The notes under the pieces are model-generated. The model searched no databases and was not told where the DNA came from. It saw nothing but the letters and a program-made list of their open reading frames with translations. A DNA stretch of 33,025 bases from Synergistaceae bacterium. GTDB lineage: Bacteria; Synergistota; Synergistia; Synergistales; Aminobacteriaceae. Where the stretch lies: assembly GCA_031274425.1 (NCBI GenBank), contig JAISQE010000064.1, positions 1 through 33,025 of the forward strand. The letters are read 5' to 3'. Both the position numbers and the translations under genes were made by a program. Shown here one piece after another: positions 1 to 7,560 of this stretch (positions within the stretch are counted from its first letter, which is position 1; each line of letters begins with the position of its first letter).

Positions 1-510
1 AAGTGGTATAAATATTTTTTACCACCTGATTATAAGAGCCTAAAACATTTACGTCAAGAAAATTTATTGATTTTACTTGATTTATGCATTGCGTGAATTC
101 TCGCTGGTACTCTCTTAGCTGTTATCTTTATGGTGGTAAAAACTTTTCCGGGAATTACGGTTTATTCGGCAAAGTGTTTCGGCGCGGGAAAAATGTCCGA
201 ACCCCGCAAGATGATCGTTTTCCTGCGGAATATATACGGTGCCCTGTTTTTGCTTAGCTGCCTCCTCCGCGTTATGAAACCAACTCATAAAATCCCGCGT
301 CGACGAAGGGGACGGAATCCCAAAAAGGAACTCGGAGCAACAGTCTACTGCGAGGTGCTATTTTTTTGCCTGTGGATTGGGGTTGGCGTGCGAGGCCCAG
401 GCAAACACATCGGGAAAAGGTCTGAACAAAAAATCAAGCGCGACTCGCTAGACATCTGCCGAATATCGTATGAGCCCTCCGAATTTTCAGCTCTCGAGTC
501 CCCGTTGCGT

Positions 511-516
511 TATAAT
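511..516 (+). promoter_or_regulatory. Candidate -10 box upstream of glmU
   Basis: A perfect TATAAT lies 124 bases before the glmU start, in AT-rich DNA. No good -35 is visible at 17 bp spacing, so this is a candidate only. If used, the transcript would begin near 523 and pass through the hairpin at 588-613. Confidence 0.4.
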
Positions 517-587
517 AAGAAAAGTGATGTCTTGGAGCGATGGATTTAAAAGGATGTCGCGGAGTGTGGCGAGTTTTTTCGATCCCA

Positions 588-613
588 AGGGGGGTGGGTC
601 CCCCTGTTTTTTT
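588..613 (+). terminator. Terminator-like hairpin in the glmU leader
   Basis: AGGGGG (588-593) pairs with CCCCCT (600-605) across a 6-base loop and is followed by G and seven T (607-613). This has the form of an intrinsic terminator, yet it lies only 13 bases before the glmU Shine-Dalgarno sequence (627-632). It either ends an upstream transcript or acts as an attenuator in the leader of the glmU-prs-rplY-pth block. Confidence 0.5.
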
Positions 614-639
614 GGGGCTTTTTTTCGAGGTGAGCAAGA

Positions 640-2022
640 GTGGAAAACTCCACGTTAGGGATTCTCGTTATGGCCGCGGGAAAGGGGACTCGCATGAAGA
701 GCGACCTTCCCAAGGTTCTCCTTCCGATCCTCGACAAACCGATGTTGGGGTATCTCCTGAAAACCGTCCTGAATTGCGAGCCCGATGGGGTCGCCGTTCT
801 CGTCGGTCACAGGGGAGAGCAAGTGTGCGACTACCTGAAAGCCTTTCCTTCCGTCGAGCCCCTGTGGCAGCGAGAACAGCTCGGTACGGGACACGCCGTT
901 CGAGTTTCCCGCCCGTGGTGGGAGCGTTTCGACCACGTTCTCGTCCTCAACGGGGATCTGCCGCTCCTCAGCCTGAAGACCCTTCGATCTTTTCTGAACG
1001 AACATTTTGACGCGAAAGCCGCTTGTTCTCTGCTCAGCTTTATCGCGCGGCGCCCCGACGGCTACGGTCGCGTGGTGCGGAGGCCGGACGGCGGGGTCGG
1101 GATCGTCGAGCACAAGGACGCGTCCCCCCAACAACGCTTGGTCAAAGAGGTCAACGCGGGATGTTACGTCTTCGACGTGAAGCGGCTTTCTCCGGTGATC
1201 GACCGGCTCAAAAACGACAACGCGCAAAGGGAGTACTATCTCCCCGACGTCGTGGCCCTGATGAGCGAGGCGGGGCTGAGGGTGTGCGCGTCCGTCGCGG
1301 AGGAGGAGGAAACGCTGGGGGTCAATACCCAAGCCGAGCTGGCCGCGATGACGACCCGGGTGCGCGATGTCCTCGTGGGACATTGGATGGCTGAGGGAGT
1401 GCGGGTCTTAGACCCTTCCGCCGTCTGGATCGGGCCGGACGTCAAGCTCGCGCCCGACGTTTCCTTGATGCCGGGGGTCCAAATATGGGGGAACTCCGAG
1501 GTGGGCGAAGGCAGCGTGGTGGGGCCCTATTGCGTTTTGCGAAACGCCCGCCTGGGGCGCAGGGTTCATTTGGTCGCCAACGTGATCGTCGAGGACAGCG
1601 CGCTTTGCGACGACTCCAAGGCGGGCCCTTTCGCCTACATCCGCGAGCGCTCCCTTTTGAGCGAGGACGCCTTCGCGGGAAAGTTCGTAGAGCTCAAAAA
1701 AACCACGGTCGGGAAGGGCAGCAAAGTCCCCCATCTTTCTTACATGGGAGACGCCGTTCTCGGGGAGAATGTTAATATAGGGGCGGGGAGCGTCACCTGC
1801 AACTACGACGGCAAGAACAAATTTCCGACGACCATCGGAGACCGGTGTTTTGTGGGAAGCGATACCATGATGGTGGCTCCCGTGACTTTGGGGGACGATT
1901 CCATGACCGCCGCGGGGTCGACGATCACGGCGGACGTTCCGGCGGGGGCTCTCGGGGTCGGCCGGGCGCGCCAAAAAAACCTCGAGGGCTGGGCGCTCAA
2001 GAAAAAACAAATGGAGAAATAG
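640..2022 (+). CDS. glmU: Bifunctional N-acetylglucosamine-1-phosphate uridyltransferase / glucosamine-1-phosphate acetyltransferase
   Basis: GlmU makes UDP-GlcNAc, the cytoplasmic precursor of peptidoglycan and lipid A, by acetylating glucosamine-1-phosphate and then uridylating the product. The 460-residue length is normal for the full two-domain enzyme. The nucleotidyltransferase motif AAGKGTRM with the following PK is at residues 12-25, and NGDLPLL lies in the middle of the N-domain. The C-terminal half is a left-handed beta-helix of hexapeptide repeats. It keeps the acetyltransferase active-site stretch FVELKK...GKGSK..H, then NIGAG and CNYDG. The start is GTG at 640, supported by GAGGTG at 627-632. 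It heads a + strand block with prs, rplY and pth, an order common in bacteria. Confidence 0.97.
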   Translation: MENSTLGILVMAAGKGTRMKSDLPKVLLPILDKPMLGYLLKTVLNCEPDGVAVLVGHRGEQVCDYLKAFPSVEPLWQREQLGTGHAVRVSRPWWERFDHVLVLNGDLPLLSLKTLRSFLNEHFDAKAACSLLSFIARRPDGYGRVVRRPDGGVGIVEHKDASPQQRLVKEVNAGCYVFDVKRLSPVIDRLKNDNAQREYYLPDVVALMSEAGLRVCASVAEEEETLGVNTQAELAAMTTRVRDVLVGHWMAEGVRVLDPSAVWIGPDVKLAPDVSLMPGVQIWGNSEVGEGSVVGPYCVLRNARLGRRVHLVANVIVEDSALCDDSKAGPFAYIRERSLLSEDAFAGKFVELKKTTVGKGSKVPHLSYMGDAVLGENVNIGAGSVTCNYDGKNKFPTTIGDRCFVGSDTMMVAPVTLGDDSMTAAGSTITADVPAGALGVGRARQKNLEGWALKKKQMEK

Positions 2023-2038
2023 ACTTTAGGAGAAATAG
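2013..2038 (+). repeat. Imperfect 16-bp tandem duplication across the glmU stop codon
   Basis: GGAGAAATAG occurs at 2013-2022, where its TAG is the glmU stop, and again at 2029-2038, giving a 16-base period. The two 16-base units match at 13 positions. The second TAG is out of frame with the first. Similar duplications sit on two other stop codons in the window (3049-3072 and 20972-21003). Confidence 0.7.
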
Positions 2039-2085
2039 GCTGTAAGAAATTCAGAACAGATTTCGAACTTAGGAGGACAAAGCCT

Positions 2086-3054
2086 GTGGCTGGTGTGAAA
2101 GATCTCAAAATTTTCTCCGGTACGGCGCATCCGGATTTCGCCAAGAGCATCTGCGGTGAGCTGGGGGTAAGGCTTTCGGCGGCTCGGCATTATCGTTTTT
2201 CGGACGGCGAAATCGGTCTTTCCATCGACGAGAGCGTCCGAGGCTCCGATGTTTTCGTCATACAGCCGACCTGTTCCCCGACCAACGACAACCTGATCGA
2301 GCTGCTCGTCATGGTCGACGCGTTCAAAAGAGCGTCGGCCAACCGGGTCAACGTCGTGACGCCGTACTTCGGTTACGCTCGCCAGGATCGCAAAAGCAAA
2401 CCTCGGGAGCCGATCACGGCCAAGCTGGTCGCAAACCTGATCACGACCAGCGGGGCGGACCGAGTGATCACAGCCGATCTCCACGCCGGACAGATTCAGG
2501 GATTGTTCGATATCCCCGTGGATCATCTGACAGGGGTGCCCCTTCTGGCCTCCTACTTCAAGGAAACCTTCGAGGCCGAGCTGAAAAAAGGCGAAGTCGT
2601 CGTCGTCTCGCCCGACGTGGGGGGCGTGGTCCGAGCCCGGCACTTCGCGGTCATGTTGAAGGCCGATCTGGCGATCGTGGACAAGAGGCGCTCCTACGAA
2701 GTCGCGAACTTCTGCGAGGTCATGGACATCATCGGCGAAGTTCAGGGGAAAGTGGCCATTTTGGTGGACGACATTATCGACACGGCCGGAACGATCTGCA
2801 ACGCCGCCATCGGGTTGAAGCAGCGAGGCTGCAAGACGGTTCTGGCCTGCGCGACCCATGCGGTCCTCTCCGGCCCCGCGATGAAGCGAATCAACAGTTC
2901 CGGTATTGACAAGCTGGTTTTTTCCGATACCATTCCCCTGCCGGAGTCCAAGAGATCCGAACGTTTGACGCAGCTTTCGATCGCGCCTCTTTTTGCCGAA
3001 GCCATATTGAGAGTGCACAGCGACCGCTCGGTCAGCAGCTTGTTCGATAAATAG
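2086..3054 (+). CDS. prs: Ribose-phosphate pyrophosphokinase (PRPP synthase)
   Basis: This enzyme transfers pyrophosphate from ATP to ribose-5-phosphate to make PRPP for purine, pyrimidine, histidine and tryptophan synthesis in the cytoplasm. The 322-residue protein has the expected class I layout. The N-terminal half carries the FSDGE and YFGYARQDRK motifs. DLHAGQIQGLFDIPVDHL lies in the centre, then SPDVGGVVRA, and the PRPP loop VDDIIDTAGT in the C-terminal half. The usual loop glycine is alanine (DTAGT rather than DTGGT). The start is GTG at 2086 with a perfect AGGAGG at 2071-2076. It lies 63 bases after glmU, probably co-transcribed. Confidence 0.97.
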   Translation: MAGVKDLKIFSGTAHPDFAKSICGELGVRLSAARHYRFSDGEIGLSIDESVRGSDVFVIQPTCSPTNDNLIELLVMVDAFKRASANRVNVVTPYFGYARQDRKSKPREPITAKLVANLITTSGADRVITADLHAGQIQGLFDIPVDHLTGVPLLASYFKETFEAELKKGEVVVVSPDVGGVVRARHFAVMLKADLAIVDKRRSYEVANFCEVMDIIGEVQGKVAILVDDIIDTAGTICNAAIGLKQRGCKTVLACATHAVLSGPAMKRINSSGIDKLVFSDTIPLPESKRSERLTQLSIAPLFAEAILRVHSDRSVSSLFDK

Positions 3055-3072
3055 ATCAAAAAATAGATCAAA
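3049..3072 (+). repeat. Exact 12-bp tandem duplication across the prs stop codon
   Basis: AAATAGATCAAA is repeated head to tail (3049-3060 and 3061-3072). The first copy contains the prs stop TAG (3052-3054). The second TAG (3064-3066) is in the same frame and so forms a backup stop. Confidence 0.85.
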
Positions 3073-3193
3073 TCGGGGCGAGCCGTCGTAAAACGAGAGA
3101 GTTTCACGAAAAAGCAGAACCGTCGTGCTCGGGCTTTCCATTTCGAGGCCCTCAACAGACGGTAATTTTATTGTAGATTGGGAGTTGTGTGGT

Positions 3194-3838
3194 ATGTCTG
3201 AGCTAGTAACGATAGTGATGGAGCCCAGAGTGAAAGGCGGCAAGGGCGCGACGGGGAAGCTCCGCAAAGAGGGGTTCACCCCCTGCGTGTTCTACGGCCC
3301 GGAGCTGTCCGAGCCCGTTGTCGGCAAGATCGACACGACGCGGGTCACTCGTCTTTTGAACACGGGCCATTGGGAGACCATGCGCATTACCTTGAAATTG
3401 CCCTCCGGCGAGGAGGAGATGTGCATCATTCGCGAGGTGCAGCGCGACCCCCTCACGGGTAAACTGATTCACATTGATTTTATGCGCCTTCTGAAGGGGC
3501 GTAAGGTGACGGTGAACGTCCCCGTCCGTATTCACGGCAGGGAGGCCTGCCTCGGAATCAAAGAGGGCGGAGTTCTGGAAAACCTGCACGAAATCGAGGT
3601 CGAAACCCTGCCCATGAGCATTCCCGAGTTTATCGACATCGATATTTCCAAACTGGCTTTGGGCGACATGATCCATGTCAAAGATCTCGACCTGGGCGGA
3701 GACCTGACCCTCTTGGCCGACCCCGAGGAGGTCGTGGCCATCGTCGCGACGCCGAAGGTCGTGGAGGAGGAGAGCGTCGGGGAAGAAAAAGAAGTCGAGG
3801 TCCTGGCCAAGGGCAAGGCGGCCAAAGCCGAGGAATAA
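3194..3838 (+). CDS. rplY: 50S ribosomal protein L25/general stress protein Ctc
   Basis: This is a 5S rRNA-binding ribosomal protein of the long Ctc/TL5 type, with an L25 domain plus a C-terminal beta domain. The 214-residue sequence starts ELVTIVMEPR, followed by the GKGATGKLRKEGFTPCVFYG segment of the 5S-binding domain. RDPLTGKLIHIDF is the conserved end of the L25 domain. The second domain follows (VNVPVRIHG, GGVLE, PEFIDIDIS, GDMIHVKDL). The tail from about residue 190 is acidic and lysine-rich, as usual in this family. I chose ATG 3194, with GGGAG at 3180-3184, over the longer open frame from 3125, because the family begins here. It stands between prs and pth, a common arrangement. Confidence 0.95.
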   Translation: MSELVTIVMEPRVKGGKGATGKLRKEGFTPCVFYGPELSEPVVGKIDTTRVTRLLNTGHWETMRITLKLPSGEEEMCIIREVQRDPLTGKLIHIDFMRLLKGRKVTVNVPVRIHGREACLGIKEGGVLENLHEIEVETLPMSIPEFIDIDISKLALGDMIHVKDLDLGGDLTLLADPEEVVAIVATPKVVEEESVGEEKEVEVLAKGKAAKAEE

Positions 3839-3901
3839 ATGGCGTTTATATGGGTTTCTTCATCGACTTCGGGCAAAAAAGCTCCGGCAATCGCGTTGTG
3901 A
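3839..3901 (+). CDS. Possible 20-codon ORF bridging rplY and pth
   Basis: An ATG (3839-3841) overlaps the rplY stop region by one base and opens a 20-codon frame ending TGA at 3899-3901, seven bases before the pth start. GAGG at 3830-3833 is a plausible ribosome binding site. The peptide (MAFIWVSSSTSGKKAPAIAL) resembles nothing I know. Its likely role, if any, is translational coupling: the pth start has only a GGAG two bases upstream, too close to work well. It may equally be chance. Confidence 0.3.
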   Translation: MAFIWVSSSTSGKKAPAIAL

Positions 3902-3908
3902 CGGAGCC

Positions 3909-4508
3909 GTGAAGCTTGTGGTAGGACTGGGAAACCCCGGTCAGGAGTACGTTTACACGCGACACAACCTGGGGTGGGCCGCCGCCGATTTCTTGGCGCA
4001 AAAACGGTCTTTGGGCAGGCCGACGTCGAAGTTCAGAAGCGAGTTCTGGAAAGACCGCGATTTTATCCTGATCAAACCGCTGACCTATATGAACCTCAGC
4101 GGCATGGCCGTGCGCGATGCCTTCGATTTCTACAAAATGGAGCCGGCGGACGTGTTGGTGGTTTACGACGACATGGCCCTGCCCTACGGTCAACTGCGGC
4201 TCCGGGGCAAGGGCAGCGCCGGGGGGCATAACGGCCTGGCCTCCGTCGTGTCCTGTTTAGGGACTTTGGAGGTTCCGCGTTTGCGCATCGGCATAGGAAA
4301 CAACGCCTCGGGCAACAAAATCGGGTGGGTGCTGGGTCACTTGCCCGACGAGGATATGAAACGCCTGCCCGACATTCTGGAAAGCGTCGCGAACGGAATC
4401 GAAGCCTGGCTCTCCCTCGACCTCGAACGGGCCATGAGCAAAGTGAACGTGAAGACGGAAAAAAAACCGCAAGAAAACGAGACGAAGGCGCAAAGCGCCG
4501 AACAGTAG
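3909..4508 (+). CDS. pth: Peptidyl-tRNA hydrolase
   Basis: Pth releases peptides from peptidyl-tRNA that drops off ribosomes, recycling the tRNA. The start KLVVGLGNPGQEY, catalytic H19 in TRHNLGW, LIKPLTYMNLSG and the VVYDDMALPYGQLRLR segment with GSAGGHNGL are the family signatures. The 199-residue length is normal, with a short charged C-terminal tail. The start is GTG 3909, fixed by the family N-terminus. The nearest GGAG (3903-3906) is only two bases away, so initiation may depend on the preceding short ORF. It follows rplY, as in many bacteria, and ends at a strong terminator. Confidence 0.97.
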   Translation: MKLVVGLGNPGQEYVYTRHNLGWAAADFLAQKRSLGRPTSKFRSEFWKDRDFILIKPLTYMNLSGMAVRDAFDFYKMEPADVLVVYDDMALPYGQLRLRGKGSAGGHNGLASVVSCLGTLEVPRLRIGIGNNASGNKIGWVLGHLPDEDMKRLPDILESVANGIEAWLSLDLERAMSKVNVKTEKKPQENETKAQSAEQ

Positions 4509-4554
4509 AGACATCGGCAGCCCCGCGGCGGTTTTTTCACGTCCGGGGCTGTTT
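4503..4554 (+). repeat. 52-bp repeat, copy 1 (pth terminator)
   Basis: This 52-base segment recurs at 11670-11721 with one difference (t at 4542, c at 11709). It begins in the pth stop region (CAGTAGAGACATCGG) and contains the whole terminator stem-loop. Copy 2 is followed by dehydrogenase-gene remnants, just as copy 1 is followed by a dehydrogenase gene, so the pair looks like a segmental duplication. Confidence 0.9.
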
Positions 4555-4556
4555 TT
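4518..4556 (+). terminator. Intrinsic terminator after pth
   Basis: CAGCCCCG (4518-4525) pairs with CGGGGCTG (4544-4551) in an 8-bp stem with an 18-base loop, followed by five T. It lies 9 bases after the pth stop. It closes the glmU-pth block and separates it from the convergent dehydrogenase gene. Confidence 0.85.
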
Positions 4557-4563
4557 ACGTGTT

Positions 4564-5559
4564 CTATTTCAATCGTTCGATTATGGCGTCCGTCATTTCC
4601 GAAGTGCTCGCTTTTCCTCCCAGATCATAGGTGACAGACCGCCCTTCCGCGATGACTTTTCGCGCCGCGTTCTCTATTTTTTCGGCGGCTTTCGCTTCTC
4701 CGAGGTGTCGAAGCATCATCGCCCCGGACAAAATCATGGCGGTGGGGTTGACCTTGTTCTGTCCGGCGTATTTGGGCGCGCTTCCATGAGCCGACTCGAA
4801 CACCGCCAGGTTTTCACCGTAATTTCCACCCGGGCATAATCCAAGAGAGCCGACCAGACCTCCGGCGATGTCGGCGACGATGTCTCCGTAGGCGTTGGGC
4901 ATGACCAAGACGTCGAATTCTTGCGGTTTTCTTACGAGGTCCATGCACAGCGCGTCGATGTTCACGCTTTGAAGCTGCACATTCGGGTAAGAGGTGGAAA
5001 TTTCCCGCGCGGCCTTCAAAAACATGCCGTCCGTCAGCTTTAGGATGTTGGCCTTCAACGCCACCGTGACCTTTTTCCTGTTGTTCTGCACGGCAAAATC
5101 GAAGGCAAAGCGAACCACCCGTTCACACGCGAAACGCGAGGTCGGCCTGACCACAACGGCGGCGTCCTTGCCGACCATCTGCTCCGTTCCCGCGAAAAGG
5201 CCTTCCGTGCATTCTCTCACCACAGCGAGGTCAATCCCCTGAAAGGGTGTCGCCACTCCGGCGAAAGCCCTGGCCAGTCGTAAATTTCCAAAAAGCTCCA
5301 GTTCCGTGCGCAGTGTTTGGTTGGGACTGGGGAACCCCGTCGGCAAGTTGGTAAAAGGACCCTTCAGAGCCACGCGAACGCGACGGATCACGTCCAATGT
5401 TTCGCTTGGAATCGTCGTACCGTGCGCCTCTATGGCGCTCTGCCCCGCGTCCGCTGAGATCCACTCGACGTCCACTCCCGTGGCGTCGACGACTCGCTTC
5501 GCCGCGTCGACGACCTCGGGTCCGATTCCGTCTCCGGGAATATAAACCGCACTATGCAC
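4564..5559 (-). CDS. Isocitrate/isopropylmalate dehydrogenase family protein
   Basis: This is a beta-decarboxylating dehydrogenase of 331 residues. The family signs are IPGDGIGPEV at 7-16, the substrate loop with S78, N80 and R84, RECTEGLFAG near 115, K169, and the metal aspartates D202, D226 and D230. The adenine-side loop HGSAPKYAG has K263 and Y264, which in E. coli isocitrate dehydrogenase favour NADP. However, the later YDLGG (311-315) lacks the NADP-binding arginine and resembles NAD enzymes, so cofactor preference is unclear. The start is GTG, overlapping the tctA stop by one base, with GGAGGG at 5566-5571. As last gene of a tricarboxylate-transporter operon it probably oxidises isocitrate or a related hydroxyacid. 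A remnant of a close relative lies at 11731-11797. Confidence 0.88.
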   Translation of the reverse strand: MHSAVYIPGDGIGPEVVDAAKRVVDATGVDVEWISADAGQSAIEAHGTTIPSETLDVIRRVRVALKGPFTNLPTGFPSPNQTLRTELELFGNLRLARAFAGVATPFQGIDLAVVRECTEGLFAGTEQMVGKDAAVVVRPTSRFACERVVRFAFDFAVQNNRKKVTVALKANILKLTDGMFLKAAREISTSYPNVQLQSVNIDALCMDLVRKPQEFDVLVMPNAYGDIVADIAGGLVGSLGLCPGGNYGENLAVFESAHGSAPKYAGQNKVNPTAMILSGAMMLRHLGEAKAAEKIENAARKVIAEGRSVTYDLGGKASTSEMTDAIIERLK

Positions 5560-7052
5560 TATTGTCCCTCCCGTGAAGAAAGTTTTTTATGAACGATGTT
5601 TTTGAATATCGGAGAGAGGAAAGAAGCCAAGGAAACGAGTATGATGACGAGGCTGATGGGGCGAGAAAAGAAAATGCCCGCGTTTCCTCCTCCCATTAAA
5701 AGCGCCAGCCGCAGGTTCGTCTCGGCCATCGGCCCCAGCACGATCGCCAAAACCATCGGAGCCGTCGGAAAACCGAATTTTCTCATGAAGTATCCCAACA
5801 CTCCGAACCCCAGCGATACCCAGACGTGGAACATGCTGTTCCCAATCGCGTAGGTTCCCAAAACACAAACTCCGAAAATGCAAAACGCCAAAATTTCATC
5901 TGGAACGGAAGAAACCCGAGCGAAAAATTTGGAGCAGGTCAGTCCGAATACGGTCATCAAAGGGGCGGAGAGAAGAAACGCCGCGAAAATAGAATAAGGA
6001 ATTTCGGGATTCCGCGTGAAAAGAAGCGGTCCGGGCTGCAACCCTTGAATAGTCAACGCGCCGATTAAAACCGCCGCGGCGGAAGAGCCCGGGATCCCGA
6101 GCGTCAAAAGCGGAACCAACGCACCCGAAACGGCGGAATTGTTCGCCGACTCGCTGGCGGCAATCCCTTCCAGGGCTCCATTGCCGAAAAGCTCAGGGCT
6201 GCGCGACCTTCGCTTGGCGTCGTTGTACGAAACCCACGAGGCGATATTCGCGCCCGCCGCCGGAATAATCCCTACGATAAAACCGATCAGAGTTCCTCTG
6301 ACGACAGTTATTCCACACGACTTCATCTCTGCTCCCGTAGGCAGGGCGTCCACCCTTCCCGTAAAGTTTTCGCCTTTTCCCGATCTGCCTTCAAGGAGCA
6401 CAAAAACCTCCGATATCGCGAACAGTCCGATCATAACGGCTATGAACGGCAGGCCTTCCAATAGATAAAGGTGAGGAGTGTACCGGCCGACGCCGTTGAT
6501 CGTGTCCATGCCGACGCATGAGAACAAAAGACCCATAATGGCGGCGCTCCAGCCTTTTATCAGGCTGTCCGAGGCCAGGCTGGAGACGATGCTCAGGCCG
6601 AACAGGGCGAGGGCGAAGTACTCCGGGCCGCCGAAGCTCAGAGCGAATCGCGCCAGCGGTATGGCGAAAGCGATCAGAAGCAGAGTACTGAAAAAGCTGC
6701 CGAGTCCCGAGCTGATAATGGAAATGCCCAAAGCTTTGCCCGCTTTCCCCTGCAAAGTCAATGGATAACCGTCCAACGCGGTCGCCGCGGCAGCCGACGT
6801 CCCGGGGGTATTGATCAGTATGGCGGTGATGGCCCCGCCGTACTCGCAGGCCATATAGAGCGAGGAAAGCAGAATCATGGCGGGAATGGGCTTCATGCCG
6901 AACGTGAAAGGGATGAGCAAGGAAATGCCGAGAGTGGGGTTCAAGCCGGGCATCGCGCCTATGAAGTACCCAATCAGCGTTCCCGCGCAGAGAGCCGCGA
7001 GCGAATGCTGCTGAAAAGCGTAACCGAAACCGGAGACCAAATTTTCCAGCAT
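5559..7052 (-). CDS. tctA: Tripartite tricarboxylate transporter, large membrane subunit TctA
   Basis: This is the 497-residue, about 12-helix permease of a TTT transporter, which imports tri- or dicarboxylates delivered by the TctC binding protein. Two conserved loops are clear: GAMPGLNPTLGISLLIPFTF near residue 33, and YGGAITAILINTPGTSAAAA followed by DGYPLTLQGKAGKAL near residues 71-109. A repeated-half PAAGAN and TLGIPGSSAAAVL occur in the second half. The start ATG 7052 has GAGGTG overlapping the end of tctB, so the two are translationally coupled. The TctA/TctB/TctC set is complete in this operon. The transported substrate cannot be told from sequence; the neighbouring dehydrogenase suggests citrate/isocitrate or a similar acid. 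Confidence 0.95.
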   Translation of the reverse strand: MLENLVSGFGYAFQQHSLAALCAGTLIGYFIGAMPGLNPTLGISLLIPFTFGMKPIPAMILLSSLYMACEYGGAITAILINTPGTSAAAATALDGYPLTLQGKAGKALGISIISSGLGSFFSTLLLIAFAIPLARFALSFGGPEYFALALFGLSIVSSLASDSLIKGWSAAIMGLLFSCVGMDTINGVGRYTPHLYLLEGLPFIAVMIGLFAISEVFVLLEGRSGKGENFTGRVDALPTGAEMKSCGITVVRGTLIGFIVGIIPAAGANIASWVSYNDAKRRSRSPELFGNGALEGIAASESANNSAVSGALVPLLTLGIPGSSAAAVLIGALTIQGLQPGPLLFTRNPEIPYSIFAAFLLSAPLMTVFGLTCSKFFARVSSVPDEILAFCIFGVCVLGTYAIGNSMFHVWVSLGFGVLGYFMRKFGFPTAPMVLAIVLGPMAETNLRLALLMGGGNAGIFFSRPISLVIILVSLASFLSPIFKNIVHKKLSSREGQ

Positions 7053-7064
7053 CTAGAACACCTC

Positions 7065-7505
7065 TCACAGAGGCAGGGCTACGGCCAGCATGCGATAAAA
7101 AACACCGTAAGCCAGGATGACGAATCCAACGGAAATCCCAACGATCCAGGGTATTTTCCGATATCCTTGGTACAGCAGAAACAAAGGGCAGAACGCGATA
7201 GTAACGTAAAAGTAGCCGCACACCGGTATCATGTAGATATAAAAGGTACAGAGTCCCATACCGACAATGACCCGGAACAGGGTTTTCAGAGGAATACGTT
7301 TGTCCGAGCGGTTGTACCGCAAACTGAACAGGCATTGGAGACTTCCCAGAATAATCAGGATAAGGCTCAAAATGCCGGGGAAAAAAGCGGGGCCTAAATC
7401 TCCTCCCCCGGCGGATGCCGGGAAATTGCGGCTGCCGAGTCCGAAGGCTATTCCCGCCAACACGCTCAAAACGGATATGCCGATTTCTCCAAATCGAAAT
7501 AACAT
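7065..7505 (-). CDS. tctB: Tripartite tricarboxylate transporter small membrane subunit TctB
   Basis: This 146-residue protein has four predicted membrane helices: about residues 8-25, 42-60, 80-98 and 118-140. It has the FPAS...GDLGPAFFPGILSLILIILG segment typical of the TctB family near residues 28-55. It is the poorly conserved small subunit that partners TctA. The start ATG 7505 has GGAGG at 7512-7516. The TGA stop is 12 bases before tctA. Assignment rests equally on topology, the PxFFP signature and position. Confidence 0.9.
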   Translation of the reverse strand: MLFRFGEIGISVLSVLAGIAFGLGSRNFPASAGGGDLGPAFFPGILSLILIILGSLQCLFSLRYNRSDKRIPLKTLFRVIVGMGLCTFYIYMIPVCGYFYVTIAFCPLFLLYQGYRKIPWIVGISVGFVILAYGVFYRMLAVALPL

Positions 7506-7560
7506 GCAGCACCTCCAATCAAAGTAGAGAACGTCCTAAGAAAGCCCCTGCGCCCTTAAT

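Larger units (their letters stand above)
1..639. other. Upstream region without a recognisable gene
   Basis: I see no convincing gene here. The longest open frame (130-549, +) gives a basic, low-complexity translation with no family resemblance, and it has no ribosome binding site. An 11-bp inverted repeat (16-26 TTTTTACCACC and 132-142) and a small hairpin (GTGGTA 3-8 with TACCAC 20-25) are visible, and the DNA is more AT-rich than the genes. It could be the debris of a lost gene or the edge of a mobile element, but nothing identifies it. The last 130 bases hold the glmU promoter candidate and leader hairpin. Confidence 0.5.

Noticed and set aside
16-142. 11-bp inverted repeat as insertion-sequence ends
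   Set aside because: Only 105 bases between the arms, no transposase and no target duplication seen; too weak to call mobile.
130-549. 139-codon open frame before glmU
   Set aside because: No ribosome binding site, odd composition and no family resemblance; treated as non-coding.
2026-3279. 417-codon - strand frame antisense to prs
   Set aside because: Shadow frame spanning both intergenic regions; prs is certain.
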